A stretch of 64,000 nucleotides of DNA from Pezicula radicicola (lineage: Eukaryota > Ascomycota > Leotiomycetes > Helotiales > Dermateaceae). The DNA is taken from contig PDUO01000027.1 of NCBI GenBank assembly GCA_003008705.1, positions 4,425 to 68,424 of the forward strand, read 5' to 3'. Position numbers and translations under genes: made by a program. Positions 33,506 through 46,123 of this stretch are shown in pieces. The notes below the pieces were generated by a model that was given only the letters and a program-made list of their open reading frames with translations, made no database searches and was not told the origin of the DNA. Within the stretch, counting starts at the first letter, position 1, and each line of letters opens with the position of its first letter.

Positions 33506-34687
33506 GTTTGGCTTTTGAATTTGTTCAAGTAGGATGGTTCACGAAGATGGGAAAAGTTGCCAAAAACTTTTCTGTTGGTTCTTTCATTCGATTTTTGTCA
33601 CCTATTCTCTATTGTTATCCTGTAGCTATTGTATTAAAAATGCTCCTATTGACAATACTATTGTCGTGTGGTGGCCTTGCTCATATGGTTTGAATAGAAT
33701 CTCTTGCTATTGTTCCAATCTCTAAACAGCTCGGTTGTATATTGGGTACTTTCACCGCCTTGGATTTTCGTCGTATTCAGCGTCGCAATATCAAGGCTGT
33801 TAGACGTTATTCTAAGGCCTGCTAAGGGAATTGAAATAAGGTGGTGGCATGTTGACGATCTTGTAAGATGCACGATCATCGAAGCCCTCATTGGTTTTCG
33901 TGCCTAACCCTTCTCCTAGCTGTCCTAATGGTGAGAGAGTCGACAGTCATGAACCAAGTCTAGTCACCCAACCAAATGATTCATTTAACAGGAATATTTG
34001 TCATGGACATATCCACATACCGTGCTCTTACGTTTTCCTTCTTCTTGTACAATAAATCTCATATTTTTTCCTGTGTTAAAGTCCTCGAGACCTTGTACTC
34101 CGTGAACAATGCTCGCTTAAGACGATGTTTAAGACTTTTCTGAGACATGGGATTCCATTGAGTGGTGCGACAATAATAATATCTCTGAGAATGCACTTTA
34201 TTAAAACGATATGATCTCAGTTTGAGATATTCAATATTAGCCAGCTAACGTTGAGAATGCCTATATTTTGATTTTCTTATTGGGGTTTGATAATACACGT
34301 GCTGAGTTTCCGTGTATGGATTCGCACTGAAGATTTTTATTTGTGTGACAAAGAACGAACGAACGAACGAACGAACGAAGGGACAAAGAGGAATGTTGTG
34401 CAAAGCTCAATTTTGTGTGGTTCTAAACAAGGTAATACGGAGAATGTAATCTAATATGTCGAGTCGGATTAGATTCCCGATATTTTCTGCTATGATTGAC
34501 TCTTAAGCAACCACAACATCTTCTCGGGTTAAAGTTCTGGCGCAGTAATCCACAAGTCCTTAATATCTCACTGTTTCATAGGCGTAAACTCGTTCATAGT
34601 TTATGGTCTGTCAAATAAATATCGAGGAAATCGAAGAGAGGATATTTTACGAAAGTACATTGGCCTCAATTGTAAGCGAGCTTATTC
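33506..34687. other. Intergenic, no gene seen
   Basis: Promoter side of the coiled-coil gene, then non-coding DNA. Contains an (AACG)n tract at 34353-34379. Confidence 0.5.
34353..34379. repeat. (AACG)n microsatellite
   Basis: Six to seven tandem copies of the tetranucleotide GAAC/AACG. Confidence 0.95.
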
Positions 34688-35188
34688 CAGTTACCGACCA
34701 CAAATATTGATCCTTTACCGATTTTACACCAAAACTCACCTTATATTAATTATTATAATAAAATATATAGTAACTCTATTATAAAGATTTTTTTATATAT
34801 TTTAAAATTTATAATATAAATATTTTTCTTATTTTAGAATTTTAATAGAGGTTTACATTCTATTTATATTTATAAATAAATATTAAAGTAATTATTTCTA
34901 ACCGAATTTTAGATAAAGTGTTATACCCTAGGGAGTACTATAGGGCTTTATAGTATCTTTAGGTACTTTAGTAGGTAATAAGGTATAAACTAGTTAACTT
35001 TAACTTCTTTTATTTATATATATATTTAATAATAAACTTATAAAAATAGAAATATTTAATCTTTATATAAAATTTTTTAATAAGTTTAATTTTAATTTTC
35101 CTACTTATATATCTTAAGTTATACTAATTAATATAAGGTGAGTTTTGGTGTAAAATCTGCAAAGGATCAATATTTGTGGTCGGTAACT
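34688..35188. mobile_element. MITE-like element with about 66-bp terminal inverted repeats
   Basis: The left end starts CAGTTACCGACCACAAATAT and the right end, read on the minus strand, starts with the same bases. The match continues about 66 bp through CCAAAACTCACCTTATATTA with one small indel and few changes. The 370-bp core is extremely AT-rich, as after RIP, and has no coding capacity. A TA follows the right end (35189-35190). The left flank reads TC, so a TA target duplication is incomplete. The size and ends suggest a non-autonomous Tc1/mariner- or pogo-type element. Confidence 0.85.
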
Positions 35189-35958
35189 GTAGAAGGTGGT
35201 CTGTCATGTGCAACAGGTAGTCCTTCAATCCCATTAATTTCCGGCAAACTCAAACTAGAATTTGGATCAATTGAAGCACAATATACATGGCTAGGACTAC
35301 GAAATAATAGCTTGGATAAAAACAAGGTCAAGTGTCGAAAACAAGATGAAGGCGAGCTTCGTCGCCGTTTATGACCTCGGAAGGGTTTCTGGCTTCTCTT
35401 AAGTGGCTCTTAGGGTTGGCCACAATTTTGCCTTGTCCTGAATAACCGCACTGCCTGGCGCTTAGACCACAAGGTACTAGTAACAAGCAATTTTACCTTT
35501 TATATCAAAACAAGGTATCTGGACGTGTGACTCTTTCGCTCTTCCTCATTTTTATACATCAGACATATCAAGAGCTCGAACATCTAACATATTGATCTAG
35601 AAGTCAGCTCCTGGACGGGCTTGAGCCTTTAAGCCACTTGGCCAACACTTAAGGTAGCATACAACCCAGCCATTTACGAAGGCCTTTACTCTTCGTGTAA
35701 TCTTATGACTAAATTTTTGTATCAAGTGTTACGTCACTAAACAAGGTGCTACATGGTAAAGTGTTCTATTTCTCGAAGTTACCTCTATGTAACGTAGTTG
35801 AACCTATGACTCTGGCTTTGCAAAGTACACAACAATAATTTTTACAGCCGAATGAATAAGCCAAGCCAGCCAGAATGGTATATGCCAATGCCTAGATCGT
35901 ACCAATGGTCCCGAGACGCCCCGCTCTCCCAAAACGCCCCGTCTTACAAGCCTACTTT
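35189..35958. other. Intergenic, no gene seen
   Basis: DNA of normal composition between the MITE and the end of the NSE4 gene. A plus frame at 35138-35374 starts inside the MITE terminal repeat and is not considered a gene. Confidence 0.5.
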
Positions 35959-37526
35959 CTAAGCGTACCATCCTCTAGCGGTAAGTTCGCCTTGTACCAC
36001 CTCCTCCCGATGTGGGATCATTGACTCCGTGATGCCGAAGAGTTCTATCAGGGACTGCCATGAATCCATATCAATTGCCAGTACCGCCTGGTACTTTTGT
36101 GTACCTTGGTCTGTTGGCTCATGGCCATTTCGCTGAGCTTTAACGTCTTTAACATGATTGTATTAGCAAAGCTCTGAAAAAGGGATGCACATAGTTGGCT
36201 AGAAATCAGAAAGAGCTTTCGCCTTGTGGTAGACTTTAGAGCACGGAAATGGCAACATAACTTACTAAGGAACGGCATCCCATTATCATCCACATCTATT
36301 CCAACCTTTCCATCCCTAATTAGGAAGCTCACATAGAACAGATTCTCTACAGTTTGCCCAAAAGAATGCGGATTGACGACAAACTTAAAGAGCGCAATGC
36401 CTCCGTCGCTGGACAATGAGTGGCGATCGCAGAGTGCCATCTGTTCTGCCTCTGACATCCCTTCCTCATACTCATCTCGGAGTGCAGCCGTTGCCTCCTT
36501 GATAACCTTTCTTAACCTCCCGTGAATATTCATGGTGAGGGTGGTCAAGTTCCCATCACCTGATTTCCCAATGTCCTTCGCTTCCAAGACTTCAGGCCGT
36601 GTTTCCTGCAATTTGTCTGGCCGTAATGCTGCCCTACGTGCAGCGACTTTCCGAGCTCGCTTCTCTACAGAAAGTGGCCCAAGCAGAAATCCTGGGACAG
36701 GAGGTCGAGAATTATTCGGTAAACACGCAAATCGACCCAGATGCTCCCAGTTCAGCATGTCTCCCTCATCTCCTTCCCCGTCAGAGTCATTACCGGCGTT
36801 TGCCCTTCTTCTGCGCTGGGTGTTGCTGGGTGCTTGTGTTGCAACCCCACTAGCGCCAACTGCCCTTTTCATGTATGTAATACACTTAGAGACAAACTCA
36901 TCTACGTCCACTCCTGTAGCAGAATCTCCCGTCGTTAAAGCAAGAGTCTTCTTGTATGAAAGGTCTGCTGCATTGACTAACATTCGAGAATCAATGGTTG
37001 CATCGGCTGTCTGCTTTACATTCTCAGATAGCTTGTCGGCTTTCTTCAAAGCATCAATCAATCCTGTCGACGTTGGCTTCATGAATTCGGAGCGGTTGTC
37101 CATCAAATTCTTCGAAGCATCCCTCAGATTCTTCCGTAGTTCCCTTCGCTCTTCGATATTCTGATCGGGGTCATAGTTTTCGGTAGAGTCCTCTTCCTCA
37201 CTCTCTTCTTCATCCACCTCAACCGTCCTTCGTCTTTGATGACGCTCCTCGGATTCTGCACGATCAGGCGCCGTGCGCTTCCTACTTCGTGATTCGGGTT
37301 CAGATCGTTTCGGGGGGGCCATCACAGCGCGCTCTTTCCCCTTTCCGCCATTTACTGTGCGCACTGTGCGGTTTTCCTTATCTGAGGATGTAGATCCGGC
37401 CGGTGACAGTGACATTGACTGCATTGTGGTATTTGGACGCGCAAGTCTCCTTGAACTGCTAGGCTCCGGCGTGGCATCGTAAATGCCTGGCGCCGGTGAT
37501 TCCGACATCTTCACACGCCTAGACAT
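35959..37526 (-). CDS. nse4: NSE4, SMC5-SMC6 complex kleisin
   Basis: The kleisin subunit of the SMC5/6 complex, which bridges the SMC heads and acts in recombination repair. Exons 37526-36266 and 36146-35959 give 482 aa; the intron is 119 bp. The N-terminal 120 residues are disordered, with acidic (EEESEEED) and basic tracts. The Nse4/EID region starts at RRELRKNLRD, followed by helical DALKKADKLSENVKQTADATIDSR. The conserved C-terminal domain contains GDMLNWEHLGRFA, RPPVPGFLLGPL, LFKFVVNPHSFGQTVENLFY and DDNGMPFL. After the splice come KYQAVLAIDMDSW and the terminal IPHRE. Translation without splicing runs into an unrelated 72-residue tail, which supports the intron. The ATG at 37508 is an alternative start. 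It is divergent from VPS34, 506 bp away. Confidence 0.9.
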
Positions 37527-38032
37527 TGCAAAGGTAGTTGAGATATCCTAGCCCGCGATATCCTCTCTCTTCGATCGTATAATCAGGCGCGAATTCGTGT
37601 ATGAGCCGGGGACGTGTGGTTGGGCGAGATAAGAAGCAGAAGGAGCCGCAGTCATGCACAAAGGCGTTTCTAATTCAGGATTGAAGGAATGATCTATTTC
37701 GATATGATCTGCGCATCACAGCTTGCGTGCGCTGTACTGGCGGCGCTCTTCACGATAATGATAACATGGAAGTCTGAAAGTCTCGCAGTCGCGACGAAAG
37801 GGTTGACGCGTTTGTTGCCAGGCGAATCGTGGCTCGCACTGGTGCACGGGCCCGCTGTAAATTGATTGCAGAACCGAGCTTGGAGCTATGATACGTACGA
37901 ACGGCGGCGGCGCAAACCAAACCCCCCCTCCAGGCCTTAAATTAGTTACCGTACCCACGTCTTCGGCTTGGTCCTGACTCCTCTACCTCTGCCTCTGCCT
38001 CTGCATGTTAACGAATCCGGGGAAGATGGATC
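37527..38032. promoter_or_regulatory. Shared divergent promoter of NSE4 and VPS34
   Basis: 506 bp separate the two start codons, which face away from each other. The right third contains a CCTCTGCCTCTG-type pyrimidine tract just before the VPS34 start. No TATA box stands out. Confidence 0.55.
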
Positions 38033-40988
38033 ATGGAACCCTTTTCTTTTGCGAGCTCGGAAGCCATCGAGTTTCCAGTCAATATCAGAATGTGAGGATC
38101 CTGGCAAATACCACCCTGATGTATACCAGTACCTATCTAACATGCTCCTCCTAGTGTCAACCTTGAAGGCGAACAAGCACCTATCCCATTCTCCACCTTG
38201 ATAAACCGACCTGACTTGAGGCATATTGGTTCGAATTTGAGGTATGCTGAAGTGTGTGCCTGCAAAATTCGTGTCCGATATACTGACATTTGCACTGGCA
38301 GCCCCCATTCGGACCTCTACGTCACTGTACAGCTATGGGCCGATTCCAAACCTTTAACCGTCCCTGTCCAGACTGCATACAAGTCATTTAAGAACGAGAG
38401 AAAGTTAGTAGAGCCTGCCTGAATACGAGAGCTGCTTGCATATTTGTAGCTAACTATTCCCTAGGTGGAATGAATGGCTCACGCTACCAATCCAATACTC
38501 GACCCTACCTCTGAGCTCACAACTTGCTATAACCGTCTGGGACCTGTCTCCAACAGGTGGTGAAGGTGCCAAGGGCCATGCGATACCATTTGGCGGTACC
38601 ACAATTCCTTTGTTCGACAAGGACAACCAACTGCAGAAAGGTAAGCAAAAATGCTACCTTCATCGCCGAAAAGCCGCAGATGGGTTAAACTCGTCATCAA
38701 CCCCTGCGGTCCTACCAGAGACCCGGCAAAATTTCAAGCTGAGGACGGATGTGCATGCTGTCGACAAAGAGAGCGAGGAGATGAATAGGTTGGAGAAATT
38801 GCTGAAGAAACATGAAATGGGAGAAATCCCACGTATTGAATGGCTAGACAATTTGGTGTTCCGCGGGGCAGAAAAGCGTGGTATACAAGCTTCTAGCCTG
38901 TCTTTGAGGACTCTTCAACGCTCGCGATCTCGGAACTCAAATACCATAGTATCCCTGGACGGACGCGAAACAAATGGCATAGAAAGCGACAAAGTCCAGA
39001 ATGACGACCCCGTTGACGACGAAAGGTTCACTCTCATTGTTGAACTACCTCGGTTTGACTTTCCCGTTGTTTTTGCAGACCACGAGTATCCACCACCGCC
39101 TATATCCTCCTTGCAACATCTCTCCTCATCACAATCAAACATAATACTTAAGCCACCACCGGAGGTCCAACTTGGGCCCGGCATAAATGGTATTGGGGAC
39201 GCTGACAGCAGTGGGTTTGGTGGACGTTTGGTAAGAGTGTATGACCCTGAAGTTGGAGCTAGAGACAACCCTGCAGAAAGCAAGCATCGACGCTTGGTAA
39301 GGAGTCATCGTACTGGTGTGCTGGACCGAGATCTCAAACCAAACGCCAAAGTGAGAGATGAATTGAATGGTATTATGGCGTATTCGCCAACTCATCTTCT
39401 TTCACCGGAAGAAAAGGATCTTGTGTGGAAATTCCGACACCACCTCACACGAGATAAGAGAGCGCTCACCAAGTTTGTCAAATCTGTGAACTGGCACGAC
39501 CAGAGCGAATCAAAACAAGCGGTGCAAATCCTAGCAAAATGGACAGAAATTGATGTAGATGATGCCCTTGAGTTGCTAGGTCCGACCTTTGACAACCCTG
39601 CAGTCAGGGCATATGCCGTGGAGCGTTTGCGGAAATCCGATGATGATGAGCTTCTACTCTACCTCTTACAATTAGTCCAGGCTCTCAAGTTCGAGCACAT
39701 CTCGCCCGACCCGGCAGAAGATGCAACTGCTACTAAAGACTCATCGCTTGCTACCTTCCTTATTTCCCGGGCGACGCATAACTTCATGCTCGGGAACTAC
39801 TTCCACTGGTATCTGATGGTTGAATGCGACGACAAAAGTGAAGATCAAGGCCCTGGCTATCGCAAATTATTTGCCAAGGTTGAATGGGATTTCATGAATG
39901 AACTTGTGAAACAGCCTGGAGGATTGGACACTCGAAAAGTTCTCTTGAGGCAGGCAGAGCTCATAGCAGTACTTTCGAAAATCTCCGGTGACATTAAGAT
40001 CTCACGGGACCATATAAGCAAAAAGGTAGACCGAGTAAAGCAATTCCTTGCAGACCCCAAGAACGAGATTATCAATATCGACCCCCCACTGCCGTTGCCA
40101 TTGGATCCATCGGTCCAGATAACAGGTGTAGACCCCACGGAAACTTCAGTCTTCAGGTCCTCCTTATTTCCGATCAAGATGACCTTCAAAACGACATCTG
40201 GCAAGAAGTATGGGATTATTTTCAAGACAGGTGACGACTTGCGGCAGGATCAACTTGTCATCCAGACGATCACGCTGATGGACCAGCTCCTCCAAAAGGA
40301 GAATTTGGACCTGAAGCTCTCACCCTACAAGATCCTTGCTACAGGAGCAACTGCTGGTGCTGTCCAGTATGTTCTGTCCTCCACTCTCCAGGCAATTGTG
40401 AACAAATACAAAGGAAACTCCGTCCTGGGATATCTGAAACACCACAACCCAGACGATGAGGCCCCATTAGGCGTTCGCAAAGACGCAATGGATACGTACA
40501 TCAAGTCCTGCGCAGGATATTGTGTAATTACGTACTTGCTTGGAGTCGGCGACCGACATCTTGATAACCTCCTTCTATCACCTGATGGCCACTTCTTCCA
40601 CGCTGATTTCGGCTACATTCTTGGTAGAGATCCCAAACCATTTGCTCCAGTCATGAAGCTCTCAAAAGAGATGGTGGACGGCATGGGCGGGGCTTCAGCA
40701 GATCAGTACAAAGACTTCAGGCAATACTGCTTCACAGCCTATACCACATTACGAAAGTCATCAAACCTGATTCTCAACCTGTTTAGTCTTATGGTCGATG
40801 CAAATATCCCCGATATCAAATTGGAGCCCGACAAAGTGGTTTTGAAGGTTAAGGAACGTTTCCATTTGGAAATGAGTGAGGAAGATGCGATCAGACATTT
40901 TGAAAGGTTGATTGAAGACAGTCCAAATGCTTTCTTCCCTGTCGTCATTGACCGCATACACGGCATGGTACAGAATTGGAACTTGTAA
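38033..40988 (+). CDS. vps34: VPS34 phosphatidylinositol 3-kinase
   Basis: The class III PI3-kinase that makes PtdIns(3)P on endosomes and autophagosomes, in complex with Vps15, Atg6/Vps30 and Atg14 or Vps38. Exons 38033-38091, 38155-38241, 38302-38403 and 38465-40988 give 923 aa. The first three short exons restore MEPFSFASS, RPDLRHIGSNLS and SDLYVTVQLW of the C2 domain (about 1-220), which ends in AIPFGGTTIPLFDKDN. The helical accessory domain lies about 330-560. The kinase domain (about 640-923) shows GDDLRQDQL, the catalytic loop GDRHLDNLLL (about 777), the HADFGY metal motif (about 794) and the conserved C-terminal tail ending MVQNWNL. All key residues are present. Length is usual for fungi. 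Confidence 0.96.
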
Positions 40989-42292
40989 TCCAGGGATGTG
41001 TTGGCGTCTGAGGGTGTCTATGGGCAGGCGTTTAGGTAGAGGAAGGAGTTGACGGCTTTTACACACTGATACCTAAGTTTTAACTGCTATTTTCCAGATT
41101 TTGCAGGCAGTCTCCAAATGTTCCTATGCCATTTCACCACTTAATATGAGAAATTTGTGTAGTTAGCCATATGTGACTTGAGCTTCTCTTAGTCCCTTTT
41201 GACTTTAAGTGAAGAACAATATTGCCCTTGTGCCAACCCACCGGGCGTTCCATTATCTCCCATTCTAGTCATTTCAAGGATGTAAATACCTCTCTAAATG
41301 GTACTTCTCTCTCCGTTCATTAATACCCCTTGAGTCAACAAAGTATTTTCAAGCATTGATGTTACTGTATTCTTACAGTGACATATGAAATCAGTGCCTT
41401 TTCAGCACAGGCCACATTTTTTTTACAGTAATTAATTAATTCAAGCCTCTACAGCTGTTCTATTAAGTATAAAAGATATATGACTTAGATTTCTCTGTTA
41501 ATAGGTACTAATAGAGTTTCTTCTACTCTTGTAAGTACAAAATGTATTAAATGCACAAAAAATCACTAAATTAAGTATTTCTCTATTAGTTTAGACTAAT
41601 CAACCTACAAATTAGATTATATTATTCCTATTAGTTAATATTATTAGATACAGTAATCTTGCTATATAATAAAGGGTTAATAAGATAATTATAATAGGAA
41701 GTTCAAATGTTGAATTAATTAATTGTTGTAAAAAAATATGTGGCCCGTACTAAAAAGGCACTGATTTCATATGTCACTGTAGTCAATTCCAATAATTATC
41801 TCCAAGCCATATATAAATCCACATATGAGTTCTGATCTCAACATAACACCATCCCTCGCTTAGCTTAAACAAACCCACTAAGTCATAACAGTCGGAAATC
41901 AATGAGCGCTTATTTGGAGATATAATCATACTATCTAATTCTCTATATAATTTATAACCCAATCTATCATTTAGGCTAATGCAATTCATACAACGAAGGC
42001 TTTCGGGCCACATTCCGCAAATTTGTTTTATCTGACGGTCATTATGATGAGATAGGTAAGGTAGGAACGAGTAATGAAACGATCCAGATCACATAAGCAC
42101 TCACGACGAGTAATCAATCAAGATCTCAGATTCAAGAGATCACACTCGTTCATTATGCTCGCTAGATCATGACTTAGTAAATAAAGGGCCTGGGTAAATA
42201 TATCTATCCAAGAATTGAAGTTTCAACCGCCACACTTTTCCAACCCATATACCACCATGCATTTTTTTGTCAGTTCCCGAACATCAGTCTAT
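40989..42292. other. Intergenic with a MITE
   Basis: Contains the VPS34 3' flank, the inverted-repeat element at 41376-41779, and the 3' flank of the protease gene. No gene was recognised. A 76-codon minus frame at 41783-42013 is AT-rich and unsupported. Confidence 0.55.
41376..41779. mobile_element. Tc1/mariner-type MITE (404 bp, TA flanks)
   Basis: Both ends start CAGTGACATATGAAATCAGT in inverted orientation. The inverted match extends about 70-75 bp (through GGCCACAT, a T-run and AATTAATTAATTCAA) with several C/T differences. TA dinucleotides flank both sides (41374-41375 and 41780-41781), as expected for a TA target-site duplication. The core is AT-rich and non-coding. Ends and TA duplication fit a non-autonomous Tc1/mariner element. 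It does not share its terminal sequence beyond CAGT with the element at 34.7 kb. Confidence 0.88.
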
Positions 42293-43662
42293 CTATGCGA
42301 TTGGAGCAAATCCAAACTTGGGTCCAGTGGCGGAGAAGACACCATAGTAAGCGTTGAAGAAAACGTCGCCATAGATGTTTTGAGATCCTCCACCGACGCT
42401 TTGCAAGGATCCGTAACAGTTGGAGCCAGAGTAGGTGCCAAAGTTCATGAGATCGGCTGGGATAGTGGCGTAGTAGGTCGGGCCAATCTTGAAGGAAAGA
42501 GTTGGGAGAGTGGCGGAGCAGGGAAAGATATATCCACCTGCGGAACTCGAATATTTGGCTCCAGACACTTGAGCATAGTATGCATCGACCATGGAATCCG
42601 CAGTCAAGATGAGGGTGGTTCCAGTATCAGAAATACCGGTTTGGCCGCTCAGAGAGTGGACGGTGGAGCCAACCTTGTACGAGGTAGATGGGTACTCCCA
42701 GAAACCGTTGGATGAATCGACAGTTGCATACTCGATCGTTCCAGTGTAGTGGGAAGAATCAGTGTAGCCAAAGTCGTAAGCACCATCAGCGTTGAAAGGT
42801 AGGTAAGCTGCGAACAATGGAGAGTTCAAGCTGGATTTGGCATTGGTGAAGAATGTCTTCTGCTGAGTTGGGGAGACTGGAGACATTATTAGTGGCTTGA
42901 AGAGAAAGTTCGAATTTTGTGAACGTACCTGTGTTGATGGAGTCGAACGCAAGACCGACAAGCCCATCAGAAGAATCGCTGACAAAGGTAGAGGATACCT
43001 TGTTTGCGAGCTCAATGGCCTGCAATTAAAGCGGGTTAGTATAGATAAATAATGGATGGGAGAGCGCCCAGCACAAAGTCACTCACCTGCTTGGTAACGG
43101 TTGTGCCTCCAATTGTCACGGTGTCGGTTCCCACAACACCGCTTGCTCCACTTCCATCTGCATATGAAATATCCCAGGTGTAGCCGGAAAGAGCCGAGTA
43201 AGTGCTGCTCTTGGAGGAGGTGTAGTAAGAGTGACCAGTACGGCTGCTTGAGGCAAGGAGGGAGGAGAAAACCCAACTTTACGGTGTTAGAGGTGACATG
43301 TGAGATATGGAACATTGTACTCACAGGTCAGAGCTTCCAGTGTCAAAATCCAAATTCAAAGCTTGGCCACCTACGCTGGTCGAGACCAAGTATTCAACAC
43401 CATCGGAAGGAATAGCAGGCGCAGAACCGTCCTGTCGCTTGTGCTTCTCAAGACCGTAGAACTCAGAAGGCATGTCTCTCGTTGGGGTCAAGCCGTGCTT
43501 TGCGTATGCCTTCAACAACGCAGCCGTACCGTTGCGGACGAAGTTGGCATTGTGAGCGGCAGGGACAGAGAATACAGAGTTGCCAACCACATCAGCTGCT
43601 GGTGCAGGCATAGCCTGAGCTGCAAGAGCTAGGGCGAGAAGAGTGGTGATGGAGGAAATCAT
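42293..43662 (-). CDS. Secreted aspartic protease (penicillopepsin type, A1)
   Basis: An acid endopeptidase for extracellular protein breakdown. Exons 43662-43325, 43276-43087, 43019-42929 and 42876-42293 give 400 aa. A signal peptide occupies about 1-17 and the propeptide ends near the dibasic KR at 75-76 (Kex2-like site). The first catalytic motif, [13 protein letters not shown] (Asp near 107), spans intron 1: the acceptor is the AAAG just before TTGGGTTTTC, which restores the expected LWVFSS. The flap Tyr lies in ISYADGS. The second catalytic motif is SDTGTT (Asp near 290). The Cys pair in FPCSAT and SNCYGS should form the usual disulphide. Introns are 48, 67 and 52 bp. A TATATAAA box lies about 95 bp before the ATG. 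Confidence 0.94.
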
Positions 43663-43757
43663 GTTGACAAGACTGAATCTGAAGTACGGAACGAGAGACG
43701 ATGGATGAATGACAGTGAGTGTGAGGTACAGAAGCCAGACGAGGGACCACTGAGTCC

Positions 43758-43765
43758 TTTATATA
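43758..43765 (-). promoter_or_regulatory. TATA box of the aspartic protease gene
   Basis: TATATAAA on the minus strand, about 95 bp upstream of the ATG at 43662. The position fits a core promoter with a short leader. Confidence 0.6.
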
Positions 43766-46123
43766 CAAGGAGCAGAGCTGTTAACGAGCCGCCATCATAA
43801 CTCTGTGACAGTGGAATACTGAGCAGCAATCAGAGGTCGATCAAGGTTCGATGGTTCCTTCATGGGTCATCTCATCACCGGCACGCAGTCTGATAGGATG
43901 GGATCTGGGATTAAGCAACAACCTTCCGGATGCCAATGTCGTTCTAAGAAGGAGGTCAGCCAGTACGAGAGTCAAGTATACCAACCTTCCTTTCCAGAAG
44001 ACAGCGGCAATGCACATACATGCCCACGATCTGCGTTGAATGCTTCGACGTGGGGCACTACCGCATTGTTGCCCTTGTAGGCCGCCATTGGGGCACATCA
44101 GCCCATGAAACAAAGCATAATAATAATAAGGAAATGAAGTGAGAGCCTTAATGGTGAGTGCCAGTGTGCATGTACTCTATCGTATCTACGGTAGATCCAT
44201 ACTACCTGGGCCCTAGGGAAACATCTTAGGTACCTTAGGTTACCTTAGGGTATGACAAGGAACCGCTTTAAGCTCGGCAGGAACGATCGCTTTTAAAATA
44301 TAAGCTTGAAAATGTCCTGCAGCCACGGGCGACGGCCCTGTAATAGGAAGGCAGATGCATCTCGAAGGATTGAATGCCGTGAACTGTGCCTTCTAGAGTC
44401 GGGCGAACTCTCTTATCTAGTCAATGAGGCCGGGGAATGCATAGACACGCTTCCAGTGGCTGCCAATTAGAGACCGATTGTACCAAAATTCAATGTGGAA
44501 AGAAGAGAAGAACATGCAGAACAGGCAGGGAAGCTGGCTGTGGAGCTTAGCTTTAGTTAGGTTGTCTAGCATCTGATCGTTGAAGCTCAAGAAAACGAGA
44601 GAGGCCGTGAGAGGCAAACAACTGATCAATTCGGAAGGTGCACACTTCCTCGCCGTAGCGCGGCGGGCACGACCAAGGCTCAGTGTTTGGACCCTCATTA
44701 TTAGGGGGAGGCTTACTTTAACGAGTAAAGCCAAAGGGAACGTCAAAATGAGATGATAGGGGTGTGCGAACCAATCAATCCGTCGATATCGTTCATAACT
44801 TTAATCATGCTGTTAATCAGGAGCACGACCGTTATCTTGTGCTGCCAATGCTCTTGTCGCGTGGTATGACAGCAAGCAACAAACTGTTATTATTATTCGC
44901 CGTGCAGATATACGATATCGTCATAAAGTCATAATCGAATAGGATCAATATTCCGAGAGGAGAGGGGAACCCACCCCAATTATCAAGTCTTGGCAATCCT
45001 TTGACCAACATCCCGAAATAATCTGGGTCAGGACATGAAGATTGAACAAGGTAGTGTCTTTCTAAGGAGGTAGGTAGATAGGTGTTAGAGGGAGTACACG
45101 ACTAAGTGAGGTCGAAGGCCCCGTGATATCCGACGCTGTGAACGTTGTAGTATGATAATACTGTAATTCAGACTTTCATGACTGCATTCATTCGAGTGAG
45201 CTGATGCGAGTTGGTGGACATTCCCCATGGGGCAGGCGATGGAAAGGCCGGCCATCCATCAGCCTCAATTGAGAAGGCTCCTAACAAGCAATCAAACAAG
45301 CATTGACTAATGTACTGTGCTTGTCACTGCCGACAAGATTGTAGCGGGACACAGGGAAGAGGAGGTGCAATACGGAATAGCCTAGGACAGGTCTAGATCC
45401 ACTGTCATATTTGTCGGGGTATTTGAGAGGAAAAGGCTTACACATCTGAGGAGTTGTCCGGGAGGTGCAGGTTGGACTTGAGAGCATACTTTGCTCATGC
45501 ATCTCTCTCTGCAGCTCTTTAAGATCGTGCTGTAAAGGGAAACTAGACGGAAGGAGAAGCTCAACGCCTCTGGTTCCATCACCCTAGACCAGAGAAAAGA
45601 AACGATGCCACGACGTGGGATAGGAGTTTCGTCTGGTCACTAATTCAAATTCCGCGACCCTGTCAACTGTGCCAAGCTGGGACAAGTCACATAGTCGAAA
45701 TCTCGGGATACAAAAAACCGGTCACACACTTACCAGCGTTAGCGTGGTCTATAACAATGGTGAGTCTACACATCAAGCTCTTCGATAAAGTAATGAGACC
45801 GCTGGACTAGATTTTGACGCAAGTTTCCAGTTCTTACTGAGCAAGCTTCAGTGACTCGGCAAGTCTTTCAGCATAGAGAAGCTTCACCATATCTAGGAGG
45901 TGTTCAGCAGCACTCTTTCTGTTAAAATTGTACATAATATTGGCATTTGTAAGATGTGCAATAGCTTCTCCTTGCCTTTATACACCCCAAAACTCCAAGC
46001 AATGCATCGATCTCCTTTACTTAATCAGACAATGTTCTTGTTGTGGCTTCAATCGAAAATATTTCGGGTGGGGTATTTAATATTTGGATGTTCGAGTCCG
46101 TCTTGAGAGGTAAGACTTCCACT
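43766..46123. other. 2.4 kb intergenic stretch, no supported gene
   Basis: Protease upstream region and V-ATPase 3' flank. Only short frames occur. On the minus strand about 45829-45915 reads like a terminal exon (acceptor TTTAACAG, then KSAAEHLLDMVKLL, AERLAESLKLAQ and a stop), but no convincing upstream exon was found, so it is not called. AAT/ATT simple runs lie near 44121 and 44889. Confidence 0.45.

Noticed and set aside
35138..35374. 78-codon plus frame
   Set aside because: It starts inside the MITE terminal repeat and has no coding features.
46081..46110. GTTCGAGTCC, resembling a tRNA T-loop
   Set aside because: The flanking bases do not form a T-stem or acceptor stem, and it lies in the V-ATPase 3' flank.
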